Below are positions 52,016 to 64,000 of a stretch of DNA of 64,000 nt, piece after piece. The DNA is from Plasmodium brasilianum. Its lineage: Eukaryota > Apicomplexa > Aconoidasida > Haemosporida > Plasmodiidae. Below the pieces are notes generated by a model, which saw nothing but the letters and a program-made list of their open reading frames with translations, was not told the origin of the DNA and ran no database searches. The stretch lies in contig NC_090127.1 of the NCBI RefSeq assembly GCF_023973825.1, positions 1 to 64,000 of the forward strand. Direction: 5' to 3'. A program made the position numbers and the translations under genes. How positions within the stretch are numbered: position 1 is the stretch's first letter; the number at the start of each line of letters is the position of its first letter.

Positions 52016-54460
52016 GATATATAACATTAAAATTGCAATATATTCAATAAGAAAACTATTAACGATAATTTATATATATAATGATAAAGTATACTATATT
52101 TATTTTTTAAACATTTATTTTATTATTTTATATTTCTCCATAAACATATTAATAATATTCATATAACTATAATGTCTTTTACAATATAGATAAAAAAAAA
52201 AAAAAAAGACTTTATATGAAGACTTCCATCTACTCATTTTTCATTTGAGCTTTGATGATTATTATAAGTTAATAATTCAATGAAAAAAATTTTAAAATTT
52301 ATACAAATCCATCTTTATAAACTCATGTTCACTGATACATTTATAAGTTTCTAAAATATCTCATGCTAAGTTAAAAATATGAAATTACCTAGTTACCAAT
52401 TGTTAATACTCTATATGTTGAGCTTTAAAAATTGTTATAAAATACATTTAAAAACCTTTTATATAAAAAAATATTTTAAAAGAAATTAAAAAATATACAT
52501 TTCTTTATAAAGATTTTTTTTTTTTCATAATATTATTATATAAGTAAACATAGTAACACATGAAATAGAAATCACAAAAAACAAAAAGATACAGTTAATT
52601 TTATACTGTGATATAAATTTTTTTTCCTATTAAAAATGAATATATATATACAATTCTTAATAATCCATGTCATTCCTTTGTAAAAATGAGCTTCATAAAA
52701 TTTAATTGGTTCTCTATCAAACAGTAATTTTTATTTATAATATTCTTCAATATAAAATATGCATAAATATTATAAATATAAATTTGAATATTTTTATAGA
52801 ATTTTGCTATATACAATATGAACTAAAAATATATAAATAATATTAATCTTGTTATATTTAAATTTTTATTACCATGATTATAAATATTATAACGGAGAAT
52901 TCTTCAACAGTTTCACATTTAATAGCTTATAAATCAATAGATAAATGATTAAGAATATAAATGTAGCTTAATTGCAAAATAAAGGAATTATCAATATACT
53001 TAACATCGATAAATAAAACATATACTAAAAATAATGTTTGCTTCTATATGTATTTATAGAGAACAAAATTTGATACATTAAAAAATAACATATAAAGTAC
53101 GCATATAAATAATTATGTCACAATGATATATTTATTTCTTATATAATTAAATATTTCATATATATACGAGAATACATTTGTTAGTTCCTATAATATCGTT
53201 GCAAATCAATAAACACAAAAGGACATATTTGTAAATAAACCAATATTAGCATCAATATACTTTTTTAACCTTTTTTATAATGTTAGAAAAGGGGAATTAT
53301 TCACTTCAAAATGTTGGTAGTTCATAACATATATTTTAAATATTTTATAACATCTTTAATACCCTAATAACAGTATTCTTACAATATATATAAACAAATA
53401 TGCATAATAACACAGATATATAAAAAAATTATTTATATGCATTTTTTCAATTATTCCAAAAAAAAGGATTTTTCTTTTCCCATATTCTTAACTGAAACAT
53501 CATATAAATAATTCAACTTTAGAAGATTATTATGATTACAAAAGAATAATATCATTTATATATTGACCGTTAATAATCTATTAATCGTAGATGATTTGTA
53601 CAATCACTTCAATAAAAAAAGATAAAAATGGGAATATAATATATATTTATAACTCTTCCTTATAATGTATGTTTAAGTAATTCTCATTAATTTGACTTAA
53701 ATCCATAAATTAAGTAAGCAAAATATTAAATGTACTCATCCATTATTGTGGTACAGCAATGTTTAATCCTGAAAATTAGTAACAGAATATAAATAAGTTA
53801 TATAAAAAATAATGTCCTTTTACATATTTATTACTTCTTATGTAAATCATTCAAATATTTAAACATGCATAAAAAGCGTTTTTGTACTAAATACATACTA
53901 CGATACATTTATTATATTTCCATTTATCGTACATATTTCTAAAATTTTCTAAGGAAACAAAATAAAATATTCTCTTTTCGTTTTACTATGGACAAAAAAA
54001 GGCATTATTAATTAGCTTAAAACATTCATATATTTCTTTTAACTAAATAATAATTTTGAACTAAAACGAAATATAAAACAAATGAAAACACAATGGGTTT
54101 ACTACTTTACCTCAACAATCTTATTAATCTCACTAATTGAATGAAAAGTGTACGTTGTAAATTAATACATAGAATTCATTGAACAAATATATATTTTACT
54201 GGAAAATATATTTAATGACACACACATCTGTAATACTAAAATATAAAAGTACTCTCGAGTACTTCTTTAATATAAAAATTAAAAACGATAAAATAATTAA
54301 AATTAATAAATATTAAGAATACATATTTTTATAATTTATATAAATATAGATATATGCATATAGATGATATTATAAAAATTAAGTAACTCTATGTGAATTT
54401 TATTCATATGCTTTATTTTTAAGGATACTAATTATCTTTTTTTTCCATATTAAACATTTT
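52016..54460. other. Intergenic AT-rich DNA
   Basis: No gene recognised over about 2.4 kb. Poly-A and poly-T runs occur near 52192-52208 and 52510-52525. The part beyond 54100 is the 3' flank of the minus-strand pseudogene that follows; a copy of the fam-l/m 3' element was looked for near 54130 and not convincingly found. Confidence 0.4.
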
Positions 54461-55331
54461 TCATACGAAAGAGCTTAATTCATTATAACCATTTATAGGA
54501 TTATTTGCTTTTACTAATTCATATTTTACAATTTTTGCTAAAACATAACCAATACCTAATATAAGTAAAATAAGGGCAATTTCAAAAAGCATTGAATTAT
54601 AAATGCAGGGAGAGCTAAATAATTAGTCTTTTTTATAGCTTTAATATATAATGCAGTTAATGTCCGAAGAACTAATCCTATGAACAAAACTAAAAGGTAT
54701 GGAGTAAATGCTAAATAAATCTTTCTATATATCGTTCTTTTTGCAATCGATTTATTATTTTCCATGTTATTCGCGATATTATGTATGGAATCTAATAAGT
54801 TGAATACTTTTCTTTTAAAAAATGTATCTATGCTATTAAGTAAGGAAGGATTTTTTTTTTTTATGTATTTTATTCTGTTTCTTCACAATCAATGAGCTTT
54901 CTTTTAATTTCTCAATATCCGAAAAAGTTGCATGGTCATTATTAGATACATCTTCCTTTTCATCTAGTAATTTAGTATCCCCCCTGTTATATGATGCACC
55001 GTCAAAATAATTTACATTTACTGACTCCTTTTCTAGTATTCGATTATACCTCTAATATAAATTACTATTTAGCGCATTATTCTTGTTATACAATGATTTA
55101 TCACTATTCCTCTAAACAAAAAAAAAGTGCATACATTTAATATTTAGCAAAATAGATATTTCGGTGTCAAGAAAATATTATTTTTAAAAATAAGATATAA
55201 AACAAAAAAGTAAAAAAAATATATATCAAATATAATTATAATACCACATTATTCTTATAATGACTTGTAAAATATAAAAGGATAAATACAAGGACTTTAA
55301 TAAAGACGAGAGACTTAAAATTTTCTTTCAT
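54461..55331 (-). pseudogene. Two-exon exported membrane protein pseudogene
   Basis: Exon 1 (55331-55248) is 28 codons, MKENFKSLVFIKVLVFILLY then FTSHYKNN, with a GTGGTA donor, the same length and phase as fam-l/m exon 1. Exon 2 begins at 55112 after TTTAG: RNSDKSLYNKNNALNSNLY, then a stop just before RYNRILEKESV, an export-like motif in the position of RTYRLLTK. A charged region (DTKLLDEKEDVSNNDHATFS) leads to a 13-A run at about 54855 that shifts the frame to SIDTFFKRKVFNLLDSIHNI and ENNKSIAKRTIYRKIYLAFT with the first span. A second frameshift near 54590 leads to FEIALILLILGIGYVLAKIV and a stop at 54461. The body differs from the fam-l/m proteins at 16 and 26 kb, so it may be a divergent branch or another exported family of the same two-span design. 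Confidence 0.75.
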
Positions 55332-58057
55332 TGTATGTTTTTTAAATGCTATTATATATATTGAACGATAAAAATATACACTATATTTTAAATAACGCAA
55401 ATAATAAAAGAACCTATTTATATTATTATTTTTTATGTATTTTTTTTTAACAAATGTAATTAATTAAATTTATTTCTTTACATATCATATTAAATTTTAC
55501 AAATGTAAAATAGCTTTAAAATGGATTTAACATATTCTATACATATGGATATTATAAAATAAAAAAGTCATTATAAAATTTGTTCAATAAAACTAAACGA
55601 TTTATGCTTAAAATCTTTAATTTAATTATTTAATGATAAAGGGGTGAAACCTTTTTTTTTATTAATTGTTAACAAGAAAAAATAAATAATACTCGCAAAA
55701 AAAAGACTATATAAGATATAAGAAAATAAAAAATTATTAAATTAGTGAAAAAAAATTAACATTTATTTAAAAGAACTTATAACATGTAGAATAAGTATAC
55801 CAATTTGTACTTAAGGTATAGTTACGCCATTCTAAAATGTTTCCAACAAATAATTCTAATTTTATACATATTTTTTTACTGTGATATATATAATATTTAA
55901 ATAATATAAATTATTCTATATATAAATTATAGAAAAAAAATGTAAAATTATGAAAAATACTGTTTCTTATATAAAATATACAACATTATATATCTAAAAA
56001 AAATACATTCTTTTAAAAACTATTATATAATAGTAAATAAAAATATATAGTAAATAAAAATATATAGTAAATAAAAATATATAGTAAATAAAAATATATA
56101 GTAAATAAAAATATATAGTAAATAAAAATATATAGTAAATAAAAATATATAGTAACTAAAAATTCTCTGAATTTATATATACTTCTAAAAGAACTATACT
56201 AATGAGAGTTATATTTTGTATAACAATTTTACAGCATTGTATTTTGTGTCTAAAACAGAATATAAAATATAGTTATTTAAATAAAAATTAATAATTAACA
56301 AATTCTCTATTTTTTTTTTTTTCTTTCAAAAATGTAAATCAATCTACTCTTAAAGATATATTAAAATATTTAAAAAAAAAAAAAAAAAAAAAAGGTAAAA
56401 ATAAATTTAGCTTAAAACAATTGTTTGCATATCAATTACGTTAAAAATATTTATAGCAATATAATATTACAAATAAAAGTAACATAGAGAATATAAATTT
56501 AAGATATATAAAAGGATAAAAAAAAATTGGGAAATATCCAAGATATGCTAATTTTTTTAATGGAAATATTTAGAAATAATTTATAATATGCTACTTTACA
56601 TAATTACATACTATTAAAAACATATATTTAAGCAAAAACATAAAAAATTAATATTTCTACATAATATAATGTTTCATAACATGAAAATTATTTTATATAG
56701 TACTATTTTTATTCGTAAAAGATTGTAACACGGCGGATAATAACTAGATAGTTGTTATATGTAAGAAAATATTATTTTTATCAAAAAAAAAACAAAAAAA
56801 GAAAGTTATAACTACAAATAAAAATATTTTTTTGAATTGCTAAATCATGTTGAATAAACATCAATTATATTTTCATTCCACTGCATACATTATACCTATT
56901 TTGATATCCATAAAAACCCTCAGTAATCTTTACACGCTTCTATCATTTAATCAACGTATATTTTAACAAATTAAATAAATGATTTAACGTAAAATGTGGA
57001 TTAACATACTACATAATTTGGGAAAAAATAATTGGTATATAACTTGAAATATGAAACAAATTACAAAAGTATATAAATTCTATATACTAACATTAATTTA
57101 ATCAGTTAATTTGTACATATTCTCAAGCATTCTTGGGAATATTTACTTTTTTTAAACTTTTTTTTCTCTCTTAACATAAATTACTTATAGATTTCAAAAT
57201 CATTTATTTTTCATAAAATCAAAGTATATTTACGAATGCTTTCATTTTTTTTTAAATATTTAATATTTTCCATAGTATCTACCTAAATCATAAATGAATT
57301 TACTCTTTTGTATCTATGTTCTCTTGAATGTATTAAATTACTTTCATTTATACATTAATATATTATTATTATTAGTAATTATATTTTGCAAATAGATCTA
57401 TTATATTCTCATATTACTCCTTCATTTTTCTGTGTTTTCAATGTTCTTCCTATATTTTGTAAACAATTTTATTTATACCAGCAATTTGTTTTCAGTATGG
57501 CGGAAGTGTAATATATATGTCGACTTAAAGTTTTTTTGAAAAATGATTTATTAATTTATTTTTTTTTAATATCCTTACTATAAAAATATTACATTTTTTC
57601 ATACATATAATTATTAGTAATTTTAGTTATGTAATCATACAACATTATATATTTTAATATCTTAATTCGACGAAAATAGGTACTCCTGTTCCTCTATTTT
57701 TTATAGTGACAATATTTTCCTTATAAGTTTTCCTTTATTTGTATTTGTTTTTCGAAGGGCATTATTATAATCAGAAGACATTCCATTTTTTCGTACTTTA
57801 CATACATATGAATTTATTCACTAGTATATGATTTACAAAATAAACAGAAGTTTAGTAATAATTTAATTTATTATTATAATTTTTTATTATTATCATTGCC
57901 CATACTATTAAGCAGAATGTAATGATAACCTATTTGTATCACCTTAAGTACCTCTATTCTAAAACATTTAACACTTCACATGAAAATAGAACAAATAATC
58001 GCACCTAGGGTGATAAGCTATATATATTCATCTTTTACCAAATTTTATGTCTATAGA
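55332..58057. other. Intergenic AT-rich DNA with a minisatellite
   Basis: Apart from the 17-bp repeat at 56027-56158 nothing is clearly recognised. A patch at 57660-57800 is less AT-rich and on the minus strand reads MSSDYNNALRKTNTNKGKLI then RKILSL and a stop. It looks coding in composition but belongs to no family I know. On the plus strand ATGGCGGAAGTG at 57498 resembles pir exon 1 (ATGGCAGAAGTA) but has no exon 2 behind it. Confidence 0.35.
56027..56158 (+). repeat. 17-bp minisatellite, eight units
   Basis: Eight consecutive near-perfect 17-bp units of the form ATATATAGTAAATAAAA; the single G recurs at 56033, 56050, 56067, 56084, 56101, 56118, 56135 and 56152. The last unit is altered (GTAACTAAA). 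It is non-coding, and the uniformity suggests recent expansion by slippage or unequal exchange. Confidence 0.97.
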
Positions 58058-58935
58058 TTATGGTCCACGCTCCAATAATACATTCGTTAGCCATTCACAG
58101 TGCTTATAGTTTACATTTCTTTAATTTAATATCCCATTATCTAATCAATATCCAACTCGAGTAAACTAATATAAAAAGAAAAGAATAAAAAATATATATA
58201 AATATATATATTCATTTATTTTATAATTATAAGAATTTATAAAAATATACTATAAAAAAGAAAAAAAAATATTCACAATTTTAAATGGAAATTTGTCATA
58301 CCCTAAAAAAAATTAAAAACATTAAAAACTCTGTTACAGTGGAAAATTAAGAAGCAAAACAAAATTAAAAGGAACACACAATGATTTTTTATATACTTTC
58401 GCCATTTTTTTGACTTCCAGTCACATGTTCACGATTGGTGGTTACTTCTTTATATATTTTTGTCATTCGTTATTACTGGATTCTTCATGTTTACACCTTA
58501 CATTTAATAAGAGATAATGTAGAAAATAAATTCTATTAGCTTAAAAATTATATTATCAGTTTTCCCGAAAAACAATGAACAATTAAAACAAATTCAAAAT
58601 TTCTGAGTGCGCATTTTATAAAGACCATTAAAATAATTTACATAAATGCAATAACTTTTTCGTATACACTTACCTGATCCTTTACATTCTTGATCACTTC
58701 ATATTATTAAAACTACTCATGCAAATATTTCTTGTCATTCTATTTGCCCAAACAAAAAATATGATAAATTCATATTGATATTCATCAATATTGCATTCAT
58801 TAACAATACCATACGTTATGTGTAGAAGTTTATGAACAAACTGTACGTAATAAATATTATTCTTATCAGAGATAAACCTTAATATATATTTTTTGAGAAA
58901 ATATTTATATTGCTTGACAGTTATTATAAATTACA
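58058..58935 (-). pseudogene. pir: pir family pseudogene
   Basis: Exon 3 is clear: after a TATTAG acceptor at 58166-58167 the minus strand from 58165 reads FTRVGY, stop, LDNGILN, stop, RNVNYKHCEWLTNVLLERGP and a stop at 58058. This is the FTPxG-type start and composition of a pir tail. Upstream, within exon 2, CKGSGKCIRKSYCIYVNYFN then GLYKMRTQKF (around 58690-58610) has the Cys spacing of the pir extracellular domain. Before it, in another frame, come VHKLLHITYGIVNECNIDEY and IIFFVWANRMTRNI (around 58850-58740). Eroded hydrophobic sequence at 58380-58200 occupies the place of the membrane span. Stops and frame changes are frequent. Exon 1 was not found. Confidence 0.65.
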
Positions 58936-60037
58936 CAATAATGAAAAGAGATAACAGTATAAATGAAGCTTCATCACTAATTATTAAACTTATAAAAAAT
59001 TCCCAAAAAATGAAATAAAAAATTTAATAAATACTTGAAATAAAGCATTTACATATAACATTAAAGATAAATGGAATTAATACCAACACGATAATAATTA
59101 TTAAAATAAGTACCATGTAATAGTCTAATGTATATTGTCCAAAGACAACGATAATTTTCTTTTTCAAAGAGCTTCGACAATATTATATAAAAAAGGGAAC
59201 ATTTAACAAAAATAAAATCAAATCCAAAAAAAAAAAACATTACTACTGAAATGATTAAACTATATATTTAGTTTTTAATTCATGTAATTACTATTATTTT
59301 CCCATAATAAAAAAAGAAATATAATATAGTTGCAAAATTCTCTAATCACTACAACTGAAGACGCTACATTTTCAATATATTCCTTTTTACTAGAAATAAA
59401 AACCTTGTCTTATAAGAAAAAAAAACTCCTGTAATTTTTTATTTATTCTCAAAATATTTTGATTCAATCGTAAAAATTTTTCTGATAAATATTAAATAAC
59501 AATCATGGGTAATTTAATATTCGTACCAATTACTAAGAAAAAAAGAATTTAAATTACTCCAAAGAGCTGTCACGAGATAAATAATTTTCGGAAAAAAAGG
59601 AAACAATGAATTTCTAAAAATGATCTATTAATCTCTTATTAAATTTAATTGATAAATTTAATCTTATGATGATATAAAGATCAAATAAGATATATGCTTA
59701 TTTATATGTAACTCTTCAAAGTAATATGTATTTAAGTAATTTTTACAAACTTATATTAAAGTTATAAGTAAACAATATTATAATAAATGGTTTTAGCTTT
59801 TCCGTTATTATAATGATTTGAAAGCCCCATGAACATAAGTATTTATAATTAATCCACAATTAATAAGGTAACTAATTTATTTCTCTAAATATTTATAATA
59901 TAACATTTCTACGGCTACTGAAAATATAAAAGTTTGCTAAAATGAAATTTACAATAAATATAAATAGTTGCATATTTATCATGAAACTTATTTTATAGAA
60001 TAAATATTAAGGGTGTTTCTAAATATAAAAATGTATT

Positions 60038-60079
<42 letters not shown>

Positions 60080-60522
60080 CAGAATAATGTATTCACCTCG
60101 TTTTATTAAATATAAAACTAATATATTTTTTATTTTCAAATCCATCAACAAATAATATTTTTAATATAAAACATGATACGAAGTAAAACTCAGGACATAT
60201 TTATACTAATATTAATTATTCTAGCTGTATATAATTATACACATTCTGCTATTATATTTTTATGTTAAAGCTCAAAGGTATATTGATAAAATTATATTGA
60301 AATAAGCAAATATGTATATATTGTACCAAACATAGTTAAGGCGTAGTAATAATTTAAAATACAAATTTGTAAACATTAAAACATTCATATTTATAAAAAA
60401 ACGAAGAATATATATTTTTATTTGCTTCCAATAAAAGAGTCCCGGTATACATAGGTTCATTTATAATATTTTTGCAATTATATATATGTTCATTATGTAT
60501 AGCGCCAAAATTGTTACATTTA
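58936..60522. other. Intergenic AT-rich DNA with a long (AT)n tract
   Basis: No gene recognised. It contains an (AT)18 run at 60041-60076. The minus-strand open frame 60460-60272 has no supporting signal. The stretch 60150-60230 may hold a very eroded fam-l/m 3'-flank element (ATACGAAG, TATTAATTAT) at the expected distance from the stop at 60523, but the match is weak. Confidence 0.4.
60041..60076 (+). repeat. (AT)18 microsatellite
   Basis: Uninterrupted 36-bp AT dinucleotide run in non-coding DNA, the longest perfect dinucleotide tract I noticed in the window. Confidence 0.97.
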
Positions 60523-61454
60523 TTACTTCATATTGATGACTTCTTTACAGAATGATCCATATTTCTTGTTATTCATTTTACTCATCATCAACTTAATTAT
60601 TTTACATTTTCCAAATCTTCTTAAGATCCTTGGAATCTTTATTATTAGTGTAACAACTAATTTAATGATAAGAATTCCAAATATTATTAGTAAAAAATTT
60701 TGTTTTGTCAAAAATGGAAACCCTTTTATAAAGTGACAACAAGTTCTAAATACATTTTTTTCTGCCACATTACGCAACAAATTCATTTCATGTAATAAAG
60801 GTAATCTTATTACCAAATAGAAAAAATATATAAACTCCAAATAAGCATTTTATAAATTTTATTTTTATACAATCTACATTACCAATTTTCCTGTTTATTT
60901 CAAGAATATCGTCATATTTTTTCTTTATGATAAATTTTTTTTTCAAAATATAAATGTTTTCTATCTGCCATACTATAATTATAATCCATAACTAGTGCAT
61001 GGAATCTCACATTATTTAACGAACTATTAAGGTTTTTTTTCTTTTTTTTTTGGTCCCTTTTTTATTATTTTATATACCATTTTTCCTGTATGTTCTATTG
61101 TTTGGTTTCCATTGTTTTATGCATGAAATAATTTGGTCGTTATACTTTTAATATATTGATGTTAGTCGATAAGTTATATTATCTATTATTACATCAAAGT
61201 CGTAGTTCTCGTATAAAAAATTGTTAAACGTTCTCTAAAAAGAAAATACATATGCATATATTTATTATATACTATATTAAATAATCTAAAGCTGAAAAAC
61301 TGTATTAATAGAAACAAAAAGTGAAAAAATTAAATAATGAAGATATCCTTAAATGATATAATCTTACCACATCATTGTTAAAATTGCATATCCACGTCAA
61401 AAGAATATACGCAGAAATTTTAATAAAAAAGAGTGAGTTAATTTATTGTTCCAT
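60523..61454 (-). pseudogene. fam-l/fam-m pseudogene
   Basis: Exon 1 (61454-61371) is 28 codons: MEQ, then TAA where relatives have Lys, then INSLFFIKISAYILLTWICN and FNND with a GTGGTA donor. The single change AAA to TAA at codon 4 alone would disable it. Exon 2 starts at 61234 after TTTTAG: RTFNNFLYENYDFDVIIDN then the export-like ITYRL, followed by stops and a poly-A run. Recognisable later blocks are ADRKHLYFEKKIYH and YDDILEINRKIGNVDCIKIK, matching FDGKHFHFEKK and FLEKNRRICDIALKKIK of fam-l/m. The last open stretch (60840-60523, 105 codons from its first ATG) carries a hydrophobic segment FLLIIFGILIIKLVVTLIIK and a basic tail. It is closer to the 16.2 kb copy than to the 26 kb copy. Confidence 0.82.
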
Positions 61455-63005
61455 GATATATATTTGTAATATTGTAACATTGTAACATTGTAATATATTA
61501 AGGATAAAATTAACAATAATATAACTTCTCTAAATGGTAAAGAATTTTATGTTTATTTTTTAATTATTTTATTATCATTCATTTTTAAAAATCTATTAAA
61601 ATGTATATAACGTTAATGCATATTACAAAATAGACAAAGAAAAACAACTTTAAAAGTATATCATAAAATTTTCATCTTAATGTTATAAAAAATTTTAATT
61701 AAAATAGTACAATTTCAATTTATATTCATAAATACTCAAAATATATAAACTAACAATTTAACATAGATAAGTAATTTAATACTTCCTATGTAAATCCTTT
61801 TAAAAGAATATATTGATGACATCTAAGTACTTTGAAATATTTAGCTTATACACAATATAGGGATTCCTAAATTAACGACAAAGAATTGTTCTATTTTCTA
61901 TTTTCTATTTATTAACAAAATAATTACTAATATTAATGATTCTTTCTTACTAATAATTCTAATTTTACAAACATTTTATTTTTGGAAAACTGCATAATCT
62001 TGATAAAAAATATTATATATTATAACAATATAATAAAAGTAATAATAAACGAAAAATACAATATTTTTTTCAGCTAAATGCGTTGTATTTTTTATAGCAT
62101 CTGCATCAGTTCGTACACATATTCATTTTTTAACGGTCTCTAATATATATTAAAAAGTATCATATACAATGTATATCATACTAACTGATCTATGAAAAAA
62201 AATATATTTTAAAGATAAATAAAGATATATATTTCATTTCTTATATATAATTTTACAAAGTTATAATTCTTAATTTTGTTTATTTTATTCTATTACTGTT
62301 AAATAAAAATTTTGTGAATTTAACGACTTAGTATTTTCTTCTTTTTTTTTTTTTAAATACAATTAAAATTATCGTCATATTAGTAACTAATTTTGCTAAA
62401 CAAAATATTGCATTAGGCATAACAAAACATTTTGAGCGCCATACTAGAATAAATTATCTACTTTTATATATCGTTTATGACATAAGCAAAAGAATTTTTA
62501 TTGAAATGTGTATTTATAAGATGAATACTCAAATAGATTTATAAAGCATTTTTGTATGTGTACATTTTAAATAAATATTCTTATGTTAAAAAAAATATTT
62601 TTAGTTGTTAAATATAATTAACTTAAAAGAGTTTATAGAAAGGAGAAATAATATACTACCAGTGAATTATATTAAGAAGTATAAAATGAAAAATTTTTTT
62701 CTATGATGAAAAGAATAATTTTTTTATATTATGAATACCACTACTATTTAATGAAAAATAATGCATTTGAATATATAATTAAAATTACATTTTAGAGTAT
62801 ATTTAAAATTGAATTATTTACAACCACGTAAAAAAGGAATTAAGCGGGTACATATTTTATACAAAAGCGTATAAATGAATTAAAACACAAACGAAGCATA
62901 AACAAATTAATATATACATAGTTTTTAATAAATATATTCATTTATCTCCATAAATAAGTAAATATACACAAATATACATAAATAAATATATATATATATA
63001 AATAA

Positions 63006-63044
<39 letters not shown>

Positions 63045-63248
63045 TGACAAATTGTCTTTATATGAATATATTTTGTTTGCCGTATAATCAAAAAAACCAT
63101 ACGGTAACAATATATGAACAGAAATTTTATACATATCTTTCACCGTTACATATATTTTCTAAAAAATAAAAAAATGCATCAACATTTTTCTTTACAAAAT
63201 AAAATTTTTTTTTTTTTCTAATATTTCGTGGATTTGTTTCTGGACAAT
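61455..63248. other. Intergenic AT-rich DNA with microsatellites
   Basis: No gene recognised. Upstream of the minus-strand fam-l/m relict there is a triple GTAACATT-type repeat at 61473-61493. AAATA and (TA)n repeats lie at 62950-63039. The minus-strand open frame 63143-62925 is mostly a translation of the (TA)n tract (alternating Tyr and Ile). Confidence 0.45.
63010..63039 (+). repeat. (TA)n microsatellite
   Basis: About 14 TA units, preceded by AAATA-type repeats from about 62950. It is located about 210 bp downstream of the PHIST-type gene's stop codon, probably within or just past its 3' UTR. Confidence 0.9.
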
Positions 63249-64000
63249 TTATTTATATGATATTCTTTTACATTTATAAAATGAAACATTTTTATTTAAT
63301 TCATTTAAAATTGATGGATCCAAATCTAAGGTACTACTGTGTAGCATTCCTGTATTTAAAATAATTAAGCATTTATCTATTGCTTTCTTCATCAAAATGT
63401 TAGAAATATTTACACTAAAATTAAGGAAATATTTAAATTCTCGCAATGTTGTTGACTTATCGTTAATTACATTAGTAAAATAATAATTTAAGTAATTCTT
63501 TCTCTCTCTCACGAAAATTTTAAATTCACGAAAGCATTTTTTCCATTCCTTTTTTCCAAAATATTTGTTTATTTTGTATACCTTTCCTAAATATTTATAT
63601 ATTTTGTACATTTGTTCTATTACACTAATATATTTATTTCTCTCATTAAAATTAATTTCATTCCAAATATTATACATATCCCTCCTTGATGGTTTATGTT
63701 TTAATGAATTAATAATATTATTTAATTTTTCATTATATATTGACGTATGAAATTCATAAATTTTACAACTCTCTGGGATTCCAAATATATCATCTAATGT
63801 TTTTTCTACTGTCTTATTTTTATGCAATGATTCATAAGTTATCGTACGCTGTTTATCAGAATTTTTTTCTTTTAAGAAATTTTTAATTTTAAAAGATTCT
63901 GTAGTATAGTCTATTTCTAAAGCTCTTTCCATATAATCTTTATCTATCATACTTTTCTCACTTATATAATTCTCACATAATTTTCTTACATATGTGTAAC
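63249..64000 (-). CDS. PHIST-type exported protein, 5' end outside window
   Basis: An open frame runs without a stop from the right edge to TAA at 63249, giving 250 codons. The first internal Met is at 63950, but the frame stays open upstream of it and includes VRKLCENY. The residues RKLCE (63986-63972) match the PEXEL/HT export motif RxLxE. Only the C-terminal exon is therefore present, and the signal-peptide exon should lie beyond the window. The body contains RDMYNIWNEINFNERNKYIS, then MYKIYKYLGKVYKINKYFGK and KEWKKCFREFKIFVRERKNY. This Trp-anchored helical pattern resembles the PHIST (PRESAN) domain of Plasmodium exported proteins. PHIST proteins act at the host cytoskeleton or in trafficking; a specific role cannot be read here. 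A plus-strand open frame at 63565-63750 is its antisense. No lesion is visible in the part seen. Confidence is high for a coding exon and moderate for the family. Confidence 0.8.
   Translation of the reverse strand, partial: YTYVRKLCENYISEKSMIDKDYMERALEIDYTTESFKIKNFLKEKNSDKQRTITYESLHKNKTVEKTLDDIFGIPESCKIYEFHTSIYNEKLNNIINSLKHKPSRRDMYNIWNEINFNERNKYISVIEQMYKIYKYLGKVYKINKYFGKKEWKKCFREFKIFVRERKNYLNYYFTNVINDKSTTLREFKYFLNFSVNISNILMKKAIDKCLIILNTGMLHSSTLDLDPSILNELNKNVSFYKCKRISYK
63972..63986 (-). other. PEXEL export motif RKLCE
   Basis: R-K-L-C-E fits the canonical RxLxE/Q/D host-targeting motif, which in Plasmodium is cleaved after Leu by plasmepsin V in the ER. It sits about 12 codons upstream of the first Met of the visible exon, showing that this Met is not the true start. 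Confidence 0.7.

Noticed and set aside
57498..57512. ATGGCGGAAGTG, resembling pir exon 1 on the plus strand
   Set aside because: No pir exon 2 follows on that strand; nine matching bases are too few.
62925..63143. 72-codon minus-strand open frame
   Set aside because: Its middle is the translation of a (TA)n microsatellite, alternating Tyr and Ile.
1..64000. Telomere repeats, rRNA, tRNA, CRISPR or bacterial-type operons
   Set aside because: None seen. No TTTAGGG-type array, no cloverleaf-like GC-rich patch and no regularly spaced direct repeats with unique spacers; the tandem repeats found are minisatellite or coding repeats.

Overview
This is a very AT-rich window (by eye about four-fifths A+T) of eukaryotic subtelomeric DNA. 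It most resembles a Plasmodium malariae or P. malariae-like chromosome end. The basis is its gene content: pir genes with a tiny first exon, a long cysteine-bearing second exon and a basic cytoplasmic third exon; STP1 genes with a membrane exon and a tryptophan-rich cytoplasmic tail; two-exon fam-l/fam-m exported-protein genes, a family pair I know as characteristic of P. malariae; and a PHIST-type exported protein. No rRNA, tRNA, telomere repeat or housekeeping gene was recognised. The species is inferred and was not tested by any search.

Layout. 1.2-5.6 kb: a decayed pir gene followed by a decayed STP1 gene, both +. 9.4-10.6 kb: an intact two-exon putative exported membrane protein (+) ending in sixteen 8-residue repeats. 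16.2-17.1 kb: a fam-l/m pseudogene (-). 22.6-23.5 kb: a pir pseudogene (-). 26.0-27.0 kb: the only intact fam-l/m gene (-). 29.2-29.8 kb: a faint pir relict (+). 32.7-33.5 kb: an exported-protein pseudogene (+). 36.4-37.5 kb: a pir pseudogene (-). 41.2-42.9 kb: an intact three-exon pir gene (+). 46.8-49.4 kb: an STP1 pseudogene (+). 51.2-52.0, 54.5-55.3 and 60.5-61.5 kb: three exported-protein pseudogenes (-). 58.1-58.9 kb: a pir pseudogene (-). 63.2 kb to the right edge: a partial PHIST-type gene (-) with an RxLxE export motif.

Most coding sequence here is ruined. Four loci look usable: the repeat protein at 9.4 kb, fam-l/m at 26 kb, pir at 41 kb and PHIST at the right edge. All encode proteins predicted to be exported to, or displayed on, the infected red cell. 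There is no operon logic; this is an array of species-specific, fast-evolving gene families. The pir-STP1 pair occurs twice in the same order and orientation with shared flanks, so the array grew by segmental duplication. The fam-l/m loci also share a non-coding element about 320-340 bp past their stop codons. An orphan copy of it at 13.9 kb may mark a lost gene.

Exons were joined by reading splice signals (GT/AG, phase 0) and by comparing paralogues inside the window. Many genes are therefore longer than any single open frame.
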